Shown: positions 23,815-32,008, counted from the first letter of the stretch. The stretch: DNA of 64,000 bases from Phytobacter diazotrophicus (GCA_004346725.1 SMDE01000007.1:186001-250000); one strand, 5' to 3'. Notes: generated from the sequence alone by a model not told the origin. Numbers and translations: made by a program.

Positions 23815-24269
23815 TACGCCTCCTGCTTATCGCGTAATTGCTGAAATTCACAGTTCTGTGGAATCGTCAGAGCCAGGCCAAATTGCGCGCACCAGGCTTC
23901 GATTTTGCAAAGAAAATCATGCATTTCCCCGGTATCAAGGCCGGAGGTATGCCGCGGCTCCCAGTGAGTAGTTTTCTCGCCGGTAATGAAGTCGGTGTAG
24001 GTGACCTCTGAACAGCCGAGATAGGTTTTCTTGAGATTGCGTTTAACCCATTCCGGTGTCGCGTCAGTACGCCCGGATTTGATGAGATACTCGCTGATTT
24101 CGGAGTACCACATGTGGCTGAGGCTGTTCTGCGAAATGCTGCGCTTCTCGCGCCAGGGCTTTATATGGAGGCGATAGCACTGACCATCGTTAAGGTACGG
24201 CTGGAGTTGCTGACCAACGGCGACAAAATTGCCGCGGTGGAGTTTGATGCCGTCTTGAGGAAAGTTCAC
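23814..24269 (-). CDS. ninB: NinB recombination protein
   Basis: This 151-residue protein matches lambda NinB (Orf): KPWREKRSISQNSLSHMWYS, GRTDATPEWVKRNLKKTYLG and the C-terminal MHDFLCKIEAWCAQFGLAL. NinB binds single-stranded DNA and SSB and replaces RecFOR-type functions in phage recombination, which fits the RecE/RecT system encoded elsewhere in this prophage. The start is GTG (24267-24269), overlapping the stop of a 32-residue gene, so its translation is likely coupled. Confidence 0.9.
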   Translation of the reverse strand: MNFPQDGIKLHRGNFVAVGQQLQPYLNDGQCYRLHIKPWREKRSISQNSLSHMWYSEISEYLIKSGRTDATPEWVKRNLKKTYLGCSEVTYTDFITGEKTTHWEPRHTSGLDTGEMHDFLCKIEAWCAQFGLALTIPQNCEFQQLRDKQEA

Positions 24270-24364
24270 GCTTCACCTCCGAAGAGGCTAAACGCAGAAT
24301 GCAGAATACCCTCAGCATCGAATGACACTGACGGCAAAGAGGCATGTTCAGATTGTTCGCGCAT
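24266..24364 (-). CDS. 32-residue leader-like small protein upstream of ninB
   Basis: I read this frame directly: ATG at 24362-24364 after a GAGGGG site, stop TGA overlapping the ninB GTG. It begins MREQSEHASLPSVSFDAEGI. The good ribosome site and exact coupling suggest that it is translated and feeds ribosomes to ninB. Confidence 0.5.
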   Translation of the reverse strand: MREQSEHASLPSVSFDAEGILHSAFSLFGGEA

Positions 24365-24487
24365 TTAAGTCCCCTCAAATGCGCACAGGTCGTCAGTTGT
24401 TCAGGCTGACACTGGTATTATGGACGGGCCGGGATGGGAAATCAACGAAGCGAAAGATAAGTAACTACAATTATTGATTGTCAATAC

Positions 24488-25036
24488 CTATTTTATTAAT
24501 GAGTCGAGTAAATTTAAAAAATCAGTTTCGCTCAAGGGTGTTGACTGAGAAACCTTAATAATGTTTTTAATTCCTTTAAATGGACCTGATTTGTTATTAT
24601 CTTCTGTTAAAATATAACAATTACCGCCAGCCCTTGAGGCAATAAGTAAGTCAGCTTCATTTCCATAATAAATTCCGCGTCGGCTTGGCTTAATTCTATG
24701 AACATTCTTTTCAAGAAACTCACACTCTTGATCTGATGCAAACCCGCTAAAACCAAATCCACCACTTCTCTGTTCATCTTCACCAAACTGACTTTCAAAA
24801 AAACCAGAATAAATCCTTTCGCCCCCCCAACCCTCTATCTGTAGGTGAAAGTATTTATATAGATCTGCTTTACCATCTTTTGTGGAAATTGCCTCCATCT
24901 CTCTTAGAATCTCGATGGTTATTGCAAATTCAAACCTATCGAATAAAGAAGAGCTTAGATCTATACCACTGGCGTGCAAAAAATTCCAAGCGTTTGAATC
25001 AATCAATACACAAGGTTTGTGTTTGTTATCACTCAT
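24488..25036 (-). CDS. PIN-domain-like putative ribonuclease
   Basis: This 182-residue protein has the acidic pattern of PIN nucleases: VLIDSNAWNFL (D13), EILREMEAIS (about 43-52), GNEADLLIASRA (about 125-136) and YILTEDNNKSG (about 141-151). PIN domains are metal-dependent RNases found in VapC toxins and defence proteins. The start has an AGGGAG site. It is clearly more AT-rich than its neighbours and sits in the nin region, where phages carry optional genes. No antitoxin gene is adjacent. It could be a toxin, an anti-host or an anti-phage factor; that is inference. Confidence 0.65.
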   Translation of the reverse strand: MSDNKHKPCVLIDSNAWNFLHASGIDLSSSLFDRFEFAITIEILREMEAISTKDGKADLYKYFHLQIEGWGGERIYSGFFESQFGEDEQRSGGFGFSGFASDQECEFLEKNVHRIKPSRRGIYYGNEADLLIASRAGGNCYILTEDNNKSGPFKGIKNIIKVSQSTPLSETDFLNLLDSLIK

Positions 25037-25066
25037 AAAAGACTCCCTTATTTTGAGGGAAGTATA

Positions 25067-27025
25067 TCAGGCTGCGATTTCTTTAGCAGAACACATCGCA
25101 GGAAGGTTGGCTCTTACCAGCGCCTCAGCGAACGGAGGTGGTACCGCGTTGCCACACCTCGCAACTTGCTTGTCTTTCGCATACTTCACGCCGCGATAAT
25201 CCTGGTCGATGATGTACCACTCCGGGAAGCCTTGTGCAGCATATAGTTCGCGCGGCTGGAGCATGCGCATTCCGATATCCACAATCCGGTAAACCACGTC
25301 TTTGATAGTTACAAACTCGCTGATGCCATACTCATGCAGGAATGCCGCCACCTGGTCCGCCCGGTGTTCGTCATACTCGTTTTCAGCCAGCATAGTCCTC
25401 ACCTCTCCAAAGTGCAGACCACCCGCCGTTACGGTCTGCAACGGTGTGTCGGTTGGCTGACCGATATTCGTGCCACGCATTTTGACGATGCTCGATGTAA
25501 CCAGCGCATGGTGATTACCCGTTGTAATCGTATGGCCGGGCGCGTCAACTTCCCCGCCTGCGTGCCCGGTGTTGTTTACCATGAGGTTTGCAGTAACCAG
25601 CGCATGGTGGTCAGTGGTGGTGACCGTGTGCGTGGGCTCGTCCAACCCGATGCCAGCTCCTGAGTAGTTGCCCCCAAAGTGTTTGACCAGATTCGCCGCC
25701 ACCAGCGCAAATTTATTGCCCCCGGCGGTGACAGTACCCAGTGGTTTCTCAATCTGGAGAATACGCGGTGCCTGTCCTACCCGTTCGCCGTAACCCATCT
25801 GAATCAGCGTCGTTGATACCAACTGCGATTTACCACCGCCACCAGCGGTTACAGTGGCGCTTGGCTCGTCTACGCAGTGACCTATACTGCCGCCGAACTG
25901 CCGGGCGATAAACGGTGAAATAGCCGCTTCGACAATACCCAGTGCGTGACCGTTCCCGCCAGGGCGCTTTGATGTACCGGCTGTCACCGTCGGTACCGGT
26001 TCGGTTACCTCCTGCCCGGTTGCTCCGGTGCGAAATTTCGTCAGGTGCGGAACGGCCAGCGCGAAGCCGTGCTTCTTAGTTATCGTCTGAACCGGTTCAT
26101 CCAGCGGCTGCCCACGGAAACAGTCATACGTACCACGCGTTGTGGTGTGATTGCATTTCACGATAAACGGCGTTGCGCTGTTCACCACGAAACGCTCGAT
26201 GCCTCTCGCGATACGGCGCATTGTATTGGCTGCCAGAGGCTTTTTGCGGTCGAAAATTGACGGGCATGGGATTGACCAGTCAATGCATTCCGCCGCCGTT
26301 CGCCACGGTCTCAGCGCTCCCGATTTAACCTGGGCTGTTTTGGGATCCCCGTGGGTTGGCTCGGGCCAGTGGATTGCGGCGCCGTCGCAGCGCATCACCA
26401 TGAAAAAGCGTTTGCGAATCGTCGGTGCTCCGTAATCACACGCGCGCAACTCTCGATGTTCGACCGCATAACCCAGCCCGGCAACCAGCCGCTGCGCCTG
26501 TTTGCTGCCAGGCTCAATGTTCAGAAACTCGCAGCACTCGGCCAGTGCCGGGTGATCAACACTTATGCCATTGGACAGCATGCAGACAAACGCATTAAAC
26601 GTCTCACCTACGCGCTCCGGGTCTGGACGCATTTCCGCCGCCAGCAGTGGTCCCCAGGTGCGGAACTCCTCAACGTTTTCCAGCATCATGACGCGGGGGC
26701 GCACCGTCAGTGCCCACCGAACCACAATCCAGGCTAAGCCGCGAATCGCTTTTTCTACCGGGGTACCGCCTTTCGCTTTGGAGAAATGGCGGCAATCCGG
26801 GCTAAACCATGCCAGACCCACTGGCATACCTGCGGTAACAACCGGGGGATTTACGTCAAAAACGCTCTCGCAATAGTGCAATGTGCCGGGGTGGTTTGTG
26901 GTGTGCATCGCCACGGCATTCTCGTCGTGATTGATAGCGATATCCACGCTGCGGCCAATTGCCATTTCAATCCCGGTAGATGCTCCACCGCCACCAGCAA
27001 AATTATCAACGATGATTTCTCTCAC
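25067..27025 (-). CDS. C5-cytosine DNA methyltransferase with repeat-rich recognition region
   Basis: This 652-residue protein starts at GTG 27023-27025 with a GGAG site. Motif I is DNFAGGGGASTG (about residues 6-17), motif IV SPDCRHFSKAKGG (catalytic Cys), motif VI VMMLENVEEF, motif VIII-like GAPTIRKRFFMV, and the C-terminal motif X VARCGNAVPPPFAEAL. Between VIII and X are about seven repeats of a 40-50 residue unit with core EP..TVTAGG..HALV. It probably methylates phage and host cytosines, protecting phage DNA from restriction or altering gene expression. It overlaps the upstream gene by four bases. Confidence 0.88.
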   Translation of the reverse strand: MREIIVDNFAGGGGASTGIEMAIGRSVDIAINHDENAVAMHTTNHPGTLHYCESVFDVNPPVVTAGMPVGLAWFSPDCRHFSKAKGGTPVEKAIRGLAWIVVRWALTVRPRVMMLENVEEFRTWGPLLAAEMRPDPERVGETFNAFVCMLSNGISVDHPALAECCEFLNIEPGSKQAQRLVAGLGYAVEHRELRACDYGAPTIRKRFFMVMRCDGAAIHWPEPTHGDPKTAQVKSGALRPWRTAAECIDWSIPCPSIFDRKKPLAANTMRRIARGIERFVVNSATPFIVKCNHTTTRGTYDCFRGQPLDEPVQTITKKHGFALAVPHLTKFRTGATGQEVTEPVPTVTAGTSKRPGGNGHALGIVEAAISPFIARQFGGSIGHCVDEPSATVTAGGGGKSQLVSTTLIQMGYGERVGQAPRILQIEKPLGTVTAGGNKFALVAANLVKHFGGNYSGAGIGLDEPTHTVTTTDHHALVTANLMVNNTGHAGGEVDAPGHTITTGNHHALVTSSIVKMRGTNIGQPTDTPLQTVTAGGLHFGEVRTMLAENEYDEHRADQVAAFLHEYGISEFVTIKDVVYRIVDIGMRMLQPRELYAAQGFPEWYIIDQDYRGVKYAKDKQVARCGNAVPPPFAEALVRANLPAMCSAKEIAA

Positions 27026-27282
27026 GCGTATTTCTCCAGGATGATGGCCAGCGATTTTGCGGCGTCCACGATTGACGGTACGGGCATTTGTTCCAACCAC
27101 ATGCGATTGATGTGATGGCGTAAACGGTTCTGGTGATGCGCCGGTAGTTCGCCGGCGCGTTCAATTTGCGAATAGACCAGTCTGACCTCGGCAGGCCAGA
27201 CCGTTTCGGTTGCATCGACCAGCAGCAGTTTTTCCAGTTCAACGATCCGGCGGTAGGCATACTCGAGTAATGCGTCACTCAT
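27022..27282 (-). CDS. small phage protein of unknown function
   Basis: This 86-residue helical protein begins MSDALLEYAYRRIVELEKLL and has a histidine-rich centre (LPAHHQNRLRHHINRMW). It sits between two overlapping genes of the nin-like block and couples to the methyltransferase. A conserved hypothetical of lambdoid phages; I cannot name a function. Confidence 0.7.
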   Translation of the reverse strand: MSDALLEYAYRRIVELEKLLLVDATETVWPAEVRLVYSQIERAGELPAHHQNRLRHHINRMWLEQMPVPSIVDAAKSLAIILEKYA

Positions 27283-27518
27283 GCGACACGCTCCTCGAAA
27301 ATAACTTCACCGTCCAAGCCACCAAGCTGGTAAAGGATCGAACCATCATCCCGATACTCTACTGGAGACGCGCTCCATCCTTCCCCGTTTGGCTCGTCAT
27401 CATCGCCAACAACAATAAATCCGCCGGATTCCATTCGTGCTGGGTACATTTCTCCTTCTGTCCACCACCCTTCGGTATCTTTGATACATTTAACGAACAT
27501 GATTTGTTTGTCCCTCAT
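27279..27518 (-). CDS. small acidic phage protein of unknown function
   Basis: This 79-residue protein begins MRDKQIMFVKCIKDTEGWWT, with a GGGAG site seven bases before the ATG, which overlaps the upstream stop. The beta pattern MFVKCIKD..GWWTEGEMY..GGFIVVGDD..G resembles small SH3-like phage proteins. Function unknown. Confidence 0.7.
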   Translation of the reverse strand: MRDKQIMFVKCIKDTEGWWTEGEMYPARMESGGFIVVGDDDEPNGEGWSASPVEYRDDGSILYQLGGLDGEVIFEERVA

Positions 27519-27949
27519 GACTGCGCTCCCTTGCTCTCGCGAAGCTGGCGGGCGAATGATTCCGCCATGTCTGACACTTTCGCGTAAATCAAAACCTGCC
27601 TGTCGAAATAACCTCCAGACTGTAATTTTGTATGCTGAGCCGACATTTCCGCTGCGAACATATCCACCCCTTCTGCTCTCAGGGATGAGAACGCTGCGGC
27701 GACGACGGGGGTTTCATTAAGGGCTTTAAAAATTAGCGGTTCCCATTTATTGAAATACACACCACCAGGACGACCAGTGATTAATTGACGTAACACGTCA
27801 CGAAGATTCCGGTTATCCACCACCAGCACGTCGCGCTGTTCAGTTAGCTGGCGAACAGCATTAGCCAGCCCGTTAATCAGTTCTGCTGTTGCCGCCGGCA
27901 CATAGCGGGATGCGGGTTCTGCTGCATCAAGCAGTTGCTGAATATTCAT
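27515..27949 (-). CDS. phage protein of unknown function with central coiled coil
   Basis: This protein of about 144 residues begins MNIQQLLDAAEPASRYVPAA at the ATG at 27947-27949 (GGTGAGAG site, ATGA overlap with the upstream stop); a longer frame to 28003 is rejected. Residues 25-55 look like a coiled coil (VRQLTEQRDVLVVDNRNL), the type seen in phage ead/Ea22-like proteins. Function unknown. Confidence 0.7.
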   Translation of the reverse strand: MNIQQLLDAAEPASRYVPAATAELINGLANAVRQLTEQRDVLVVDNRNLRDVLRQLITGRPGGVYFNKWEPLIFKALNETPVVAAAFSSLRAEGVDMFAAEMSAQHTKLQSGGYFDRQVLIYAKVSDMAESFARQLRESKGAQS

Positions 27950-28521
27950 ACTCTCACCCCGTAAACTGACAGAACGCGCTGCATAGCGGCACTGCTGCGA
28001 CATTCTGCAAAGATGCCATTCCCTGCGGTTGCTGATTTCTGCGGTAATTCGACGCCTGGCGCCAGGCTGTAAAGTGACTTCCCCATACTTCCAATTCTGA
28101 TGACCTGCCCACGTGTAACCATGGTGCTTAGCTGTCCGGAAAGCGTGTTGTAGGGAATGTCCAGGATGCGGGCAATTTCCACTGCACGAAGGCTACCGTG
28201 ATTGCGGAGCACGGTGATTATTCTGCTGGGGATGGTGTTATTGCGTCTGCATTTCGAAGAATTGCTGCGGGCAGCAGCAGCCCGACCACGGCAAGCCAGG
28301 TACTCTTTGCCACCATTTGCCAGCCAGGTCTGGTAAGCGGATTCACTGGAAAAGTGCCCTACCGGGATTTTCGTAAATATACGGACGGCTGCGCGCAGGT
28401 TTGCCAGTCCATCGAGCACTTTGCGTTTCGGGCAGCCAATTTTCTGCACCAGTTGCGCAGTGTTCACTGGCCCGAACGCCGGAATGCGCTTAAGTATTTC
28501 TACGCTGATTTCGTCCATCAT
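27946..28521 (-). CDS. winged-helix DNA-binding protein
   Basis: This 191-residue protein appears to hold two helix-turn-helix domains: IPAFGPVNTAQLVQKIGCPK near the N-terminus and RNHGSLRAVEIARILDIPYN...LSTMVTRGQVIRIG (about 105-145). The second has a wing-like end. It resembles DUF1627-type phage proteins. It is translated from overlapping ATG codons at the stop of the P-like gene, so it belongs to the replication operon. A role in replication or early regulation is inference. Confidence 0.65.
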   Translation of the reverse strand: MMDEISVEILKRIPAFGPVNTAQLVQKIGCPKRKVLDGLANLRAAVRIFTKIPVGHFSSESAYQTWLANGGKEYLACRGRAAAARSNSSKCRRNNTIPSRIITVLRNHGSLRAVEIARILDIPYNTLSGQLSTMVTRGQVIRIGSMGKSLYSLAPGVELPQKSATAGNGIFAECRSSAAMQRVLSVYGVRV

Positions 28522-29231
28522 GCCCTGCCCTCTTTGAAACCGAACTTTGCCCGAATTTCCTGCACCTTCGACATGTTCTGCTCGCGCGTCAGAGGCTTGG
28601 TACCCAGTACAGGAAGACGCGCCACAGGTGCCGGAATTTGCTCACCATTGCGAATACGCCTGACCATTTTCGCCAGTTCTTCACCTGCGCGGCGCCGCAG
28701 TTCAGCATCACTCAAACCAACGGAGCGCATCACCTGGTACAGCGTGGTGACCATCCAGTAGGTTGCGTGATTCGGCCATGGATAGGATTCAGCGTCCGGG
28801 TACTGCCCGCGTGTGCGGCTGTACTGATAAACCATGTCGACCAGCTCTGCAGCATCCGGCAGGCCGATGGCTGCGCTCTCTTCGGCGCGGCACCAGGCGA
28901 TAAACTGCCCCGGCGATGGCAGGAACGGCTTTGCCTGCTGGCGTGCTACGCGCATACCTGCGGCAACCTGCTCCAGGGTGGTGATGCCATTCTCCCGGAA
29001 TGCCAGCAGCCACTGACGGCGGAACTCGTTCAGTTCCTCCTGGGAGCGAAAATTGGCAATCGCAGCCGGGAATGCAGCGCGCAGTTGAGCAAACAAACCG
29101 TTGAAGACCTCGGCTACCTGCTGAGCTTCACGAACCGGTTCGCGAGCGTCCTTCATTTCCGGAAGGTTATGAGCTACACGGCGGAAGTTTTCGCGATCGA
29201 AGTTTTGAAGCTGTTCAGAAAGACTTTTCAT
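28518..29231 (-). CDS. replication protein P-like (DnaB helicase loader)
   Basis: This 237-residue protein matches lambda P-type loaders: FNGLFAQLRAAFPAAIANFR, FRRQWLLAFRENGITTLEQV, KPFLPSPGQFIAWCRAEE and the C-terminal GEELAKMVRRIRNGEQIPAP. P brings host DnaB helicase to the origin complex. It overlaps the O-like gene by 17 bases, as P follows O in lambdoid phages. Confidence 0.9.
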   Translation of the reverse strand: MKSLSEQLQNFDRENFRRVAHNLPEMKDAREPVREAQQVAEVFNGLFAQLRAAFPAAIANFRSQEELNEFRRQWLLAFRENGITTLEQVAAGMRVARQQAKPFLPSPGQFIAWCRAEESAAIGLPDAAELVDMVYQYSRTRGQYPDAESYPWPNHATYWMVTTLYQVMRSVGLSDAELRRRAGEELAKMVRRIRNGEQIPAPVARLPVLGTKPLTREQNMSKVQEIRAKFGFKEGRA

Positions 29232-30261
29232 CGAGCACCTCGTTAATCCAGTCGGTGTTGTTGAAGTCGACAGGCTGTGCCTGTGTCTGTCCGGCGCGGT
29301 TATGGCGGCTAAGGCGCTGGGTAGTTAACTGCTCCCATTGCTTGCGCAGGCTTGAGGGGCTGAGGATATTGCTCTTCCAGAAATCGTCCTTGTTGGCCCA
29401 TTTGAACAACTCGCAGATTTCGTAGTGGGTGCGATTGTCCTGCAGGCGCATCAGGCGGATGGTGTTAGCCCATTCAACCCACCTGGGCTCAGAGAGGCTG
29501 GCGTTAACCACCAGCAGCCGATCGTAAATCCAGCGGGCAGCCAACAAGTCTTCGGCAGTTCCCCAGGATTTACCTGCTGGCGTGTAAATCCCCCCTGCCG
29601 CTTCGGGATGTCGGGAAAGAAATTTTTCTGTAGCGTCGTCGGAGGATTCGCGAGAATTCTTCGACGAAGATCTTTTAATGTTTTTATTGTTGTTATTACC
29701 TTGTTGTTCATGATTCTCGGGGAAACGCTCGCCGCTATGCTCGCCTGAATGCGCGGCATCACCTTCCGAAGCCGCGCCGTTACTGGCATCGTTATGCGCG
29801 GGCTTAAGCTCGGTGATTTGCGCGGGATAATGCGCGGGTAAATCGTCCATTTTTTGAGCATATTCAGCATAATTTGTGATGGTTATCACACTGCCTTTTC
29901 GCTTCTCTCCTGACCGGGAAATCATCCCTTCCCGCTCGAAAACGTCCAGCATTCTGTCGACAGCGTGGCGGCTGCATGGCTTACCCTCTCTGTCGCATAA
30001 ATTCAGCCCCAAATCGGCTGAGGTGGTTACCAGTTGTCCGGTCTGCAGCGGCCACTGGCGCCCTTTGAAGTTCGCTGTGTACGGCTGCCGGGCAGCGCTG
30101 AGCAAAAGGTTGTCCCACAAGGTGCGCAGGAAAACATCTTTCGACCATGGCTGCTTAAGCACGCTCCGGTACAACGGGATGAATCCGGTTTTCTGGTTCT
30201 CCATCCGGTTGCTCCTGGCGGCGGAATGCGCCGCGAAATTTGCATAGGCGACGTTCGACAT
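29215..30261 (-). CDS. replication protein O-like (origin binding)
   Basis: This 348-residue initiator has an N-terminal winged-helix region (GFIPLYRSVLKQPWSKDVFL, ADLGLNLCDREGKPCSRHAV), a poorly conserved Asn/Ser-rich linker (about 165-215), and a C-terminal domain that would contact P (WANTIRLMRLQDNRTHYEI, LSPSSLRKQWEQL). The linker region is where lambdoid origins sit; the AT-rich stretch at about 29650-29740 is the likely origin, but clear iterons are not obvious. Confidence 0.85.
   Translation of the reverse strand: MSNVAYANFAAHSAARSNRMENQKTGFIPLYRSVLKQPWSKDVFLRTLWDNLLLSAARQPYTANFKGRQWPLQTGQLVTTSADLGLNLCDREGKPCSRHAVDRMLDVFEREGMISRSGEKRKGSVITITNYAEYAQKMDDLPAHYPAQITELKPAHNDASNGAASEGDAAHSGEHSGERFPENHEQQGNNNNKNIKRSSSKNSRESSDDATEKFLSRHPEAAGGIYTPAGKSWGTAEDLLAARWIYDRLLVVNASLSEPRWVEWANTIRLMRLQDNRTHYEICELFKWANKDDFWKSNILSPSSLRKQWEQLTTQRLSRHNRAGQTQAQPVDFNNTDWINEVLDEKSF
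29640..29760. other. candidate replication origin inside the O-like gene
   Basis: This AT-rich stretch encodes the low-complexity linker of the O-like protein (repeated TTGTTGTT words on the plus strand, GAATTCTTCGACGAAG near 29650). Lambda-type origins lie in the same part of gene O. I cannot make out four regular iterons, so the call rests on position. Confidence 0.35.
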
Positions 30262-30263
30262 AG

Positions 30264-30374
30264 CTATGACTCCCGCGCCTGGTGTTTTGAATTACTGTTT
30301 GTCATAATGGCCTCGCAAATACATCTCCGTTTTTGCACCGAAGGCCGGTACTGTTCGAGCAGTCCGGTCTTCAC
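30264..30374 (-). CDS. possible small protein between the ninX-like gene and O
   Basis: A frame of about 36 residues begins at a GTG (VKTGLLEQYRPSVQKRRCIC) and ends just before the O-like gene. The ribosome site is weak. It fills the gap between two tightly packed genes, which supports it mildly; the longer frame to 30491 is a shadow of the upstream gene. Confidence 0.35.
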   Translation of the reverse strand: MKTGLLEQYRPSVQKRRCICEAIMTNSNSKHQARES

Positions 30375-30378
30375 ACTT

Positions 30379-30639
30379 TCAGAACAAACCAGCCTGTCTG
30401 CCGCCCTTTTTAACTGTGCGTTTTGCTTCGCGCCGTTCGGCTGTACTGGTCTGTTTCTCTGCCCACAAGCGGGCGTGTCGTAAAACATCATCGAAGATTT
30501 TTCCTTTCTGGCTGGCCTGGCTCATACGCCGGTACAAATCCACAGCCTGGTATGCCCCCCCCTGAGCCACCGAAACCGTAAACCCCAGCTTGATAAGCTC
30601 GGCGCGGACGTGTTTTTCGATAAACTCGATGTGGTTCAT
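30379..30639 (-). CDS. small early phage protein of unknown function
   Basis: This protein of about 86 residues begins MNHIEFIEKHVRAELIKLGF; an ATG three codons earlier (30648) is possible. It is basic and helical at the C-terminus (KQTSTAERREAKRTVKKGGR). It lies between cII and the O-like gene, the place of a small conserved gene in P22-like phages. Function unknown. Confidence 0.65.
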   Translation of the reverse strand: MNHIEFIEKHVRAELIKLGFTVSVAQGGAYQAVDLYRRMSQASQKGKIFDDVLRHARLWAEKQTSTAERREAKRTVKKGGRQAGLF

Positions 30640-30962
30640 CAGTCCCACCCCAGCGGTTCAGGCCTTACGCGTTCTGCCTTCATTCCGATTTCGGCCAGGG
30701 TTTCCATCGAAAAGAGATAATCCCGGCGCACAAGAACAGCTTCAGGTGGTGCAAGCTGAATACCCAGGGCATTCAGGAAGCGGCAAAACTGCTCAATATG
30801 CCCTCCCTTCCCTTTCCATCTGCTGATGGTGGATTCATCCATGCCGCTTGCTTCTGCAACAGGCCTTTGCCCTACCAGCGCAAGGCGATTGAGAATCAAC
30901 CTCTCCATCTCAATTGGCCTGACTACTGGCGGTTCTAACTTGCGTGATATTGAGTTCTCCAT
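30639..30962 (-). CDS. cII: CII-like transcriptional activator
   Basis: This 107-residue protein has the CII helix-turn-helix (GQRPVAEASGMDESTISRWK, about residues 31-50) flanked by the N-terminal helix ERLILNRLALV. CII activates the establishment promoters for repressor and integrase. Only 45 bases separate it from cro, too short for the usual nutR-tR1 segment. The role follows from family and gene order. Confidence 0.87.
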   Translation of the reverse strand: MENSISRKLEPPVVRPIEMERLILNRLALVGQRPVAEASGMDESTISRWKGKGGHIEQFCRFLNALGIQLAPPEAVLVRRDYLFSMETLAEIGMKAERVRPEPLGWD

Positions 30963-31007
30963 TGGTGATACTTCCTCATGATGTTGGGCTGTATAACAGC
31001 GGCCTAG

Positions 31008-31193
31008 TTATGCGGTGCGGTGATAAAGCTCAGGCTCACGCCTTAAAACACCGGATGTCATTTTTTCGATCTTGAAAGCGTCTTTCTCAGGAATGATGTC
31101 TCTCCACTGAGAAACCGCTGATTCGCTCAGCCCAAGCGCCTTTGCGATTGCGCGCTGGCTGCCAAAGTGCTGAACAACGTCTTTTTTCAACAT
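31008..31193 (-). CDS. cro: Cro repressor (P22-like)
   Basis: This 61-residue protein begins MLKKDVVQHFGSQRAIAKAL and has a helix-turn-helix AIAKALGLSESAVSQWRDII, very like P22 Cro (MYKKDVIDHFGTQRAVAKAL). It is the first gene of the PR transcript, with a CGGAG site, and would repress C2 and the early promoters in lytic growth. Confidence 0.93.
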   Translation of the reverse strand: MLKKDVVQHFGSQRAIAKALGLSESAVSQWRDIIPEKDAFKIEKMTSGVLRREPELYHRTA

Positions 31194-31208
31194 GTGTGGC
31201 TCCGATTA

Positions 31209-31226
31209 ATTAAAGAATTCTTAAAT
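31209..31226. promoter_or_regulatory. OR operator nearest cro
   Basis: An 18-base palindrome ATTAAAGAATTCTTAAAT, of the P22-type consensus ATTTAAG-N4-CTTAAAT. It overlaps the -10 side of PR. Confidence 0.85.
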
Positions 31227-31252
31227 TATCAACTAAAGGATTCTTAAGTCAA
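31225..31252 (-). promoter_or_regulatory. early promoter PR
   Basis: Leftward TTGACT (31247-31252), 16 bases, GATAAT (31225-31230); start near 31218, 25 bases before cro. Two operators overlap it. Confidence 0.85.
31232..31249. promoter_or_regulatory. middle OR operator
   Basis: ACTAAAGGATTCTTAAGT, an 18-base imperfect palindrome of the same type, lying between the -10 and -35 boxes of PR. Confidence 0.8.
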
Positions 31253-31256
31253 GAGC

Positions 31257-31274
31257 ATTTAAGATATCTTAACT
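31257..31274. promoter_or_regulatory. OR operator nearest the repressor gene
   Basis: ATTTAAGATATCTTAACT, an 18-base palindrome ending directly before the repressor ATG at 31275. The absence of room for a ribosome site suggests a leaderless maintenance message, as for lambda cI. Confidence 0.85.
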
Positions 31275-31925
31275 ATGACAATGAAAATGATGAGCGAGCG
31301 CATACGTGCGCGACGCAAAGAGTTAAAGATTAGGCAGATTGCCCTTGGTAAAATGGTCGGCGTTTCGAATGCTGCAATATCGCAGTGGGAGCGTGGAGAG
31401 ACTGAACCCAGGGGAGATAACCTGTTGGCCTTAGCTAAAGCCCTCCAGTGTTCGCCTGACTATTTACTTAATGGCAATACAAGCGTTTCAAACGTCGCCT
31501 ATCACGGGCTGCATGAGCCGAAAGGGAGCTACCCTTTGATTAGCTGGGTTAGTGCGGGGCAATGGATGGAAGCTGTAGAACCCTATCATCGAAGAGCCAT
31601 CGATAACTGGTATGAAACCACGGTCGAATGCTCTGAGGACTCTTTCTGGCTTGACGTAAAGGGCGACTCAATGACGGCCCCAGCAGGTCTAAGCATTCCT
31701 GAGGGAATGGTGATTTTAGTTGATCCGGAAGTTGAGCCAAGAAACGGGAAGCTCGTGGTAGCTAAGCTTGATCAGGATAATGAAGCAACATTCAAAAAAC
31801 TGGTTATTGACTCAGGAAGACGTTTTCTCAAACCGCTTAATCCACAATACCCAATGACTGAAATTAACGGCAACTGCAAAATCATCGGTGTGGTTGTTGA
31901 CGCAAGAATCGCAAACCTTCCATAG
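31275..31925 (+). CDS. C2/CI-type prophage repressor (LexA-like autoprotease)
   Basis: This 216-residue protein is like P22 C2. Its N-terminal helix-turn-helix is IALGKMVGVSNAAISQWERG (about 21-40). The C-terminal S24/LexA peptidase has a cleavage pair Ala-Gly in WVSAGQWM (about 92), catalytic Ser in VKGDSMTAPAG (about 130) and Lys in GKLVVAKLD (about 171). RecA-stimulated self-cleavage would induce the prophage after DNA damage. The first ATG directly follows an operator, so translation probably starts on a leaderless message. Confidence 0.95.
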   Translation: MTMKMMSERIRARRKELKIRQIALGKMVGVSNAAISQWERGETEPRGDNLLALAKALQCSPDYLLNGNTSVSNVAYHGLHEPKGSYPLISWVSAGQWMEAVEPYHRRAIDNWYETTVECSEDSFWLDVKGDSMTAPAGLSIPEGMVILVDPEVEPRNGKLVVAKLDQDNEATFKKLVIDSGRRFLKPLNPQYPMTEINGNCKIIGVVVDARIANLP

Positions 31926-31941
31926 CCTTCCCTTCTTCACA

Positions 31942-31969
31942 AATGAAGCGTAATTGCTTCATTTTTTTT
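31942..31969 (+). terminator. terminator of the repressor gene
   Basis: AATGAAGC / GCTTCATT stem with a six-base loop and eight T, 17 bases after the repressor stop. Confidence 0.9.
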
Positions 31970-32008
31970 GCCCTCAGATGATAATTTAAGTTTTCTTCAA
32001 AATAACTA

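Noticed and set aside
30264-30491. 75-codon minus-strand frame between cII and O
   Set aside because: Its first half is a shadow of the 86-residue gene at 30379-30639; only the last 36 codons might be a real small gene.
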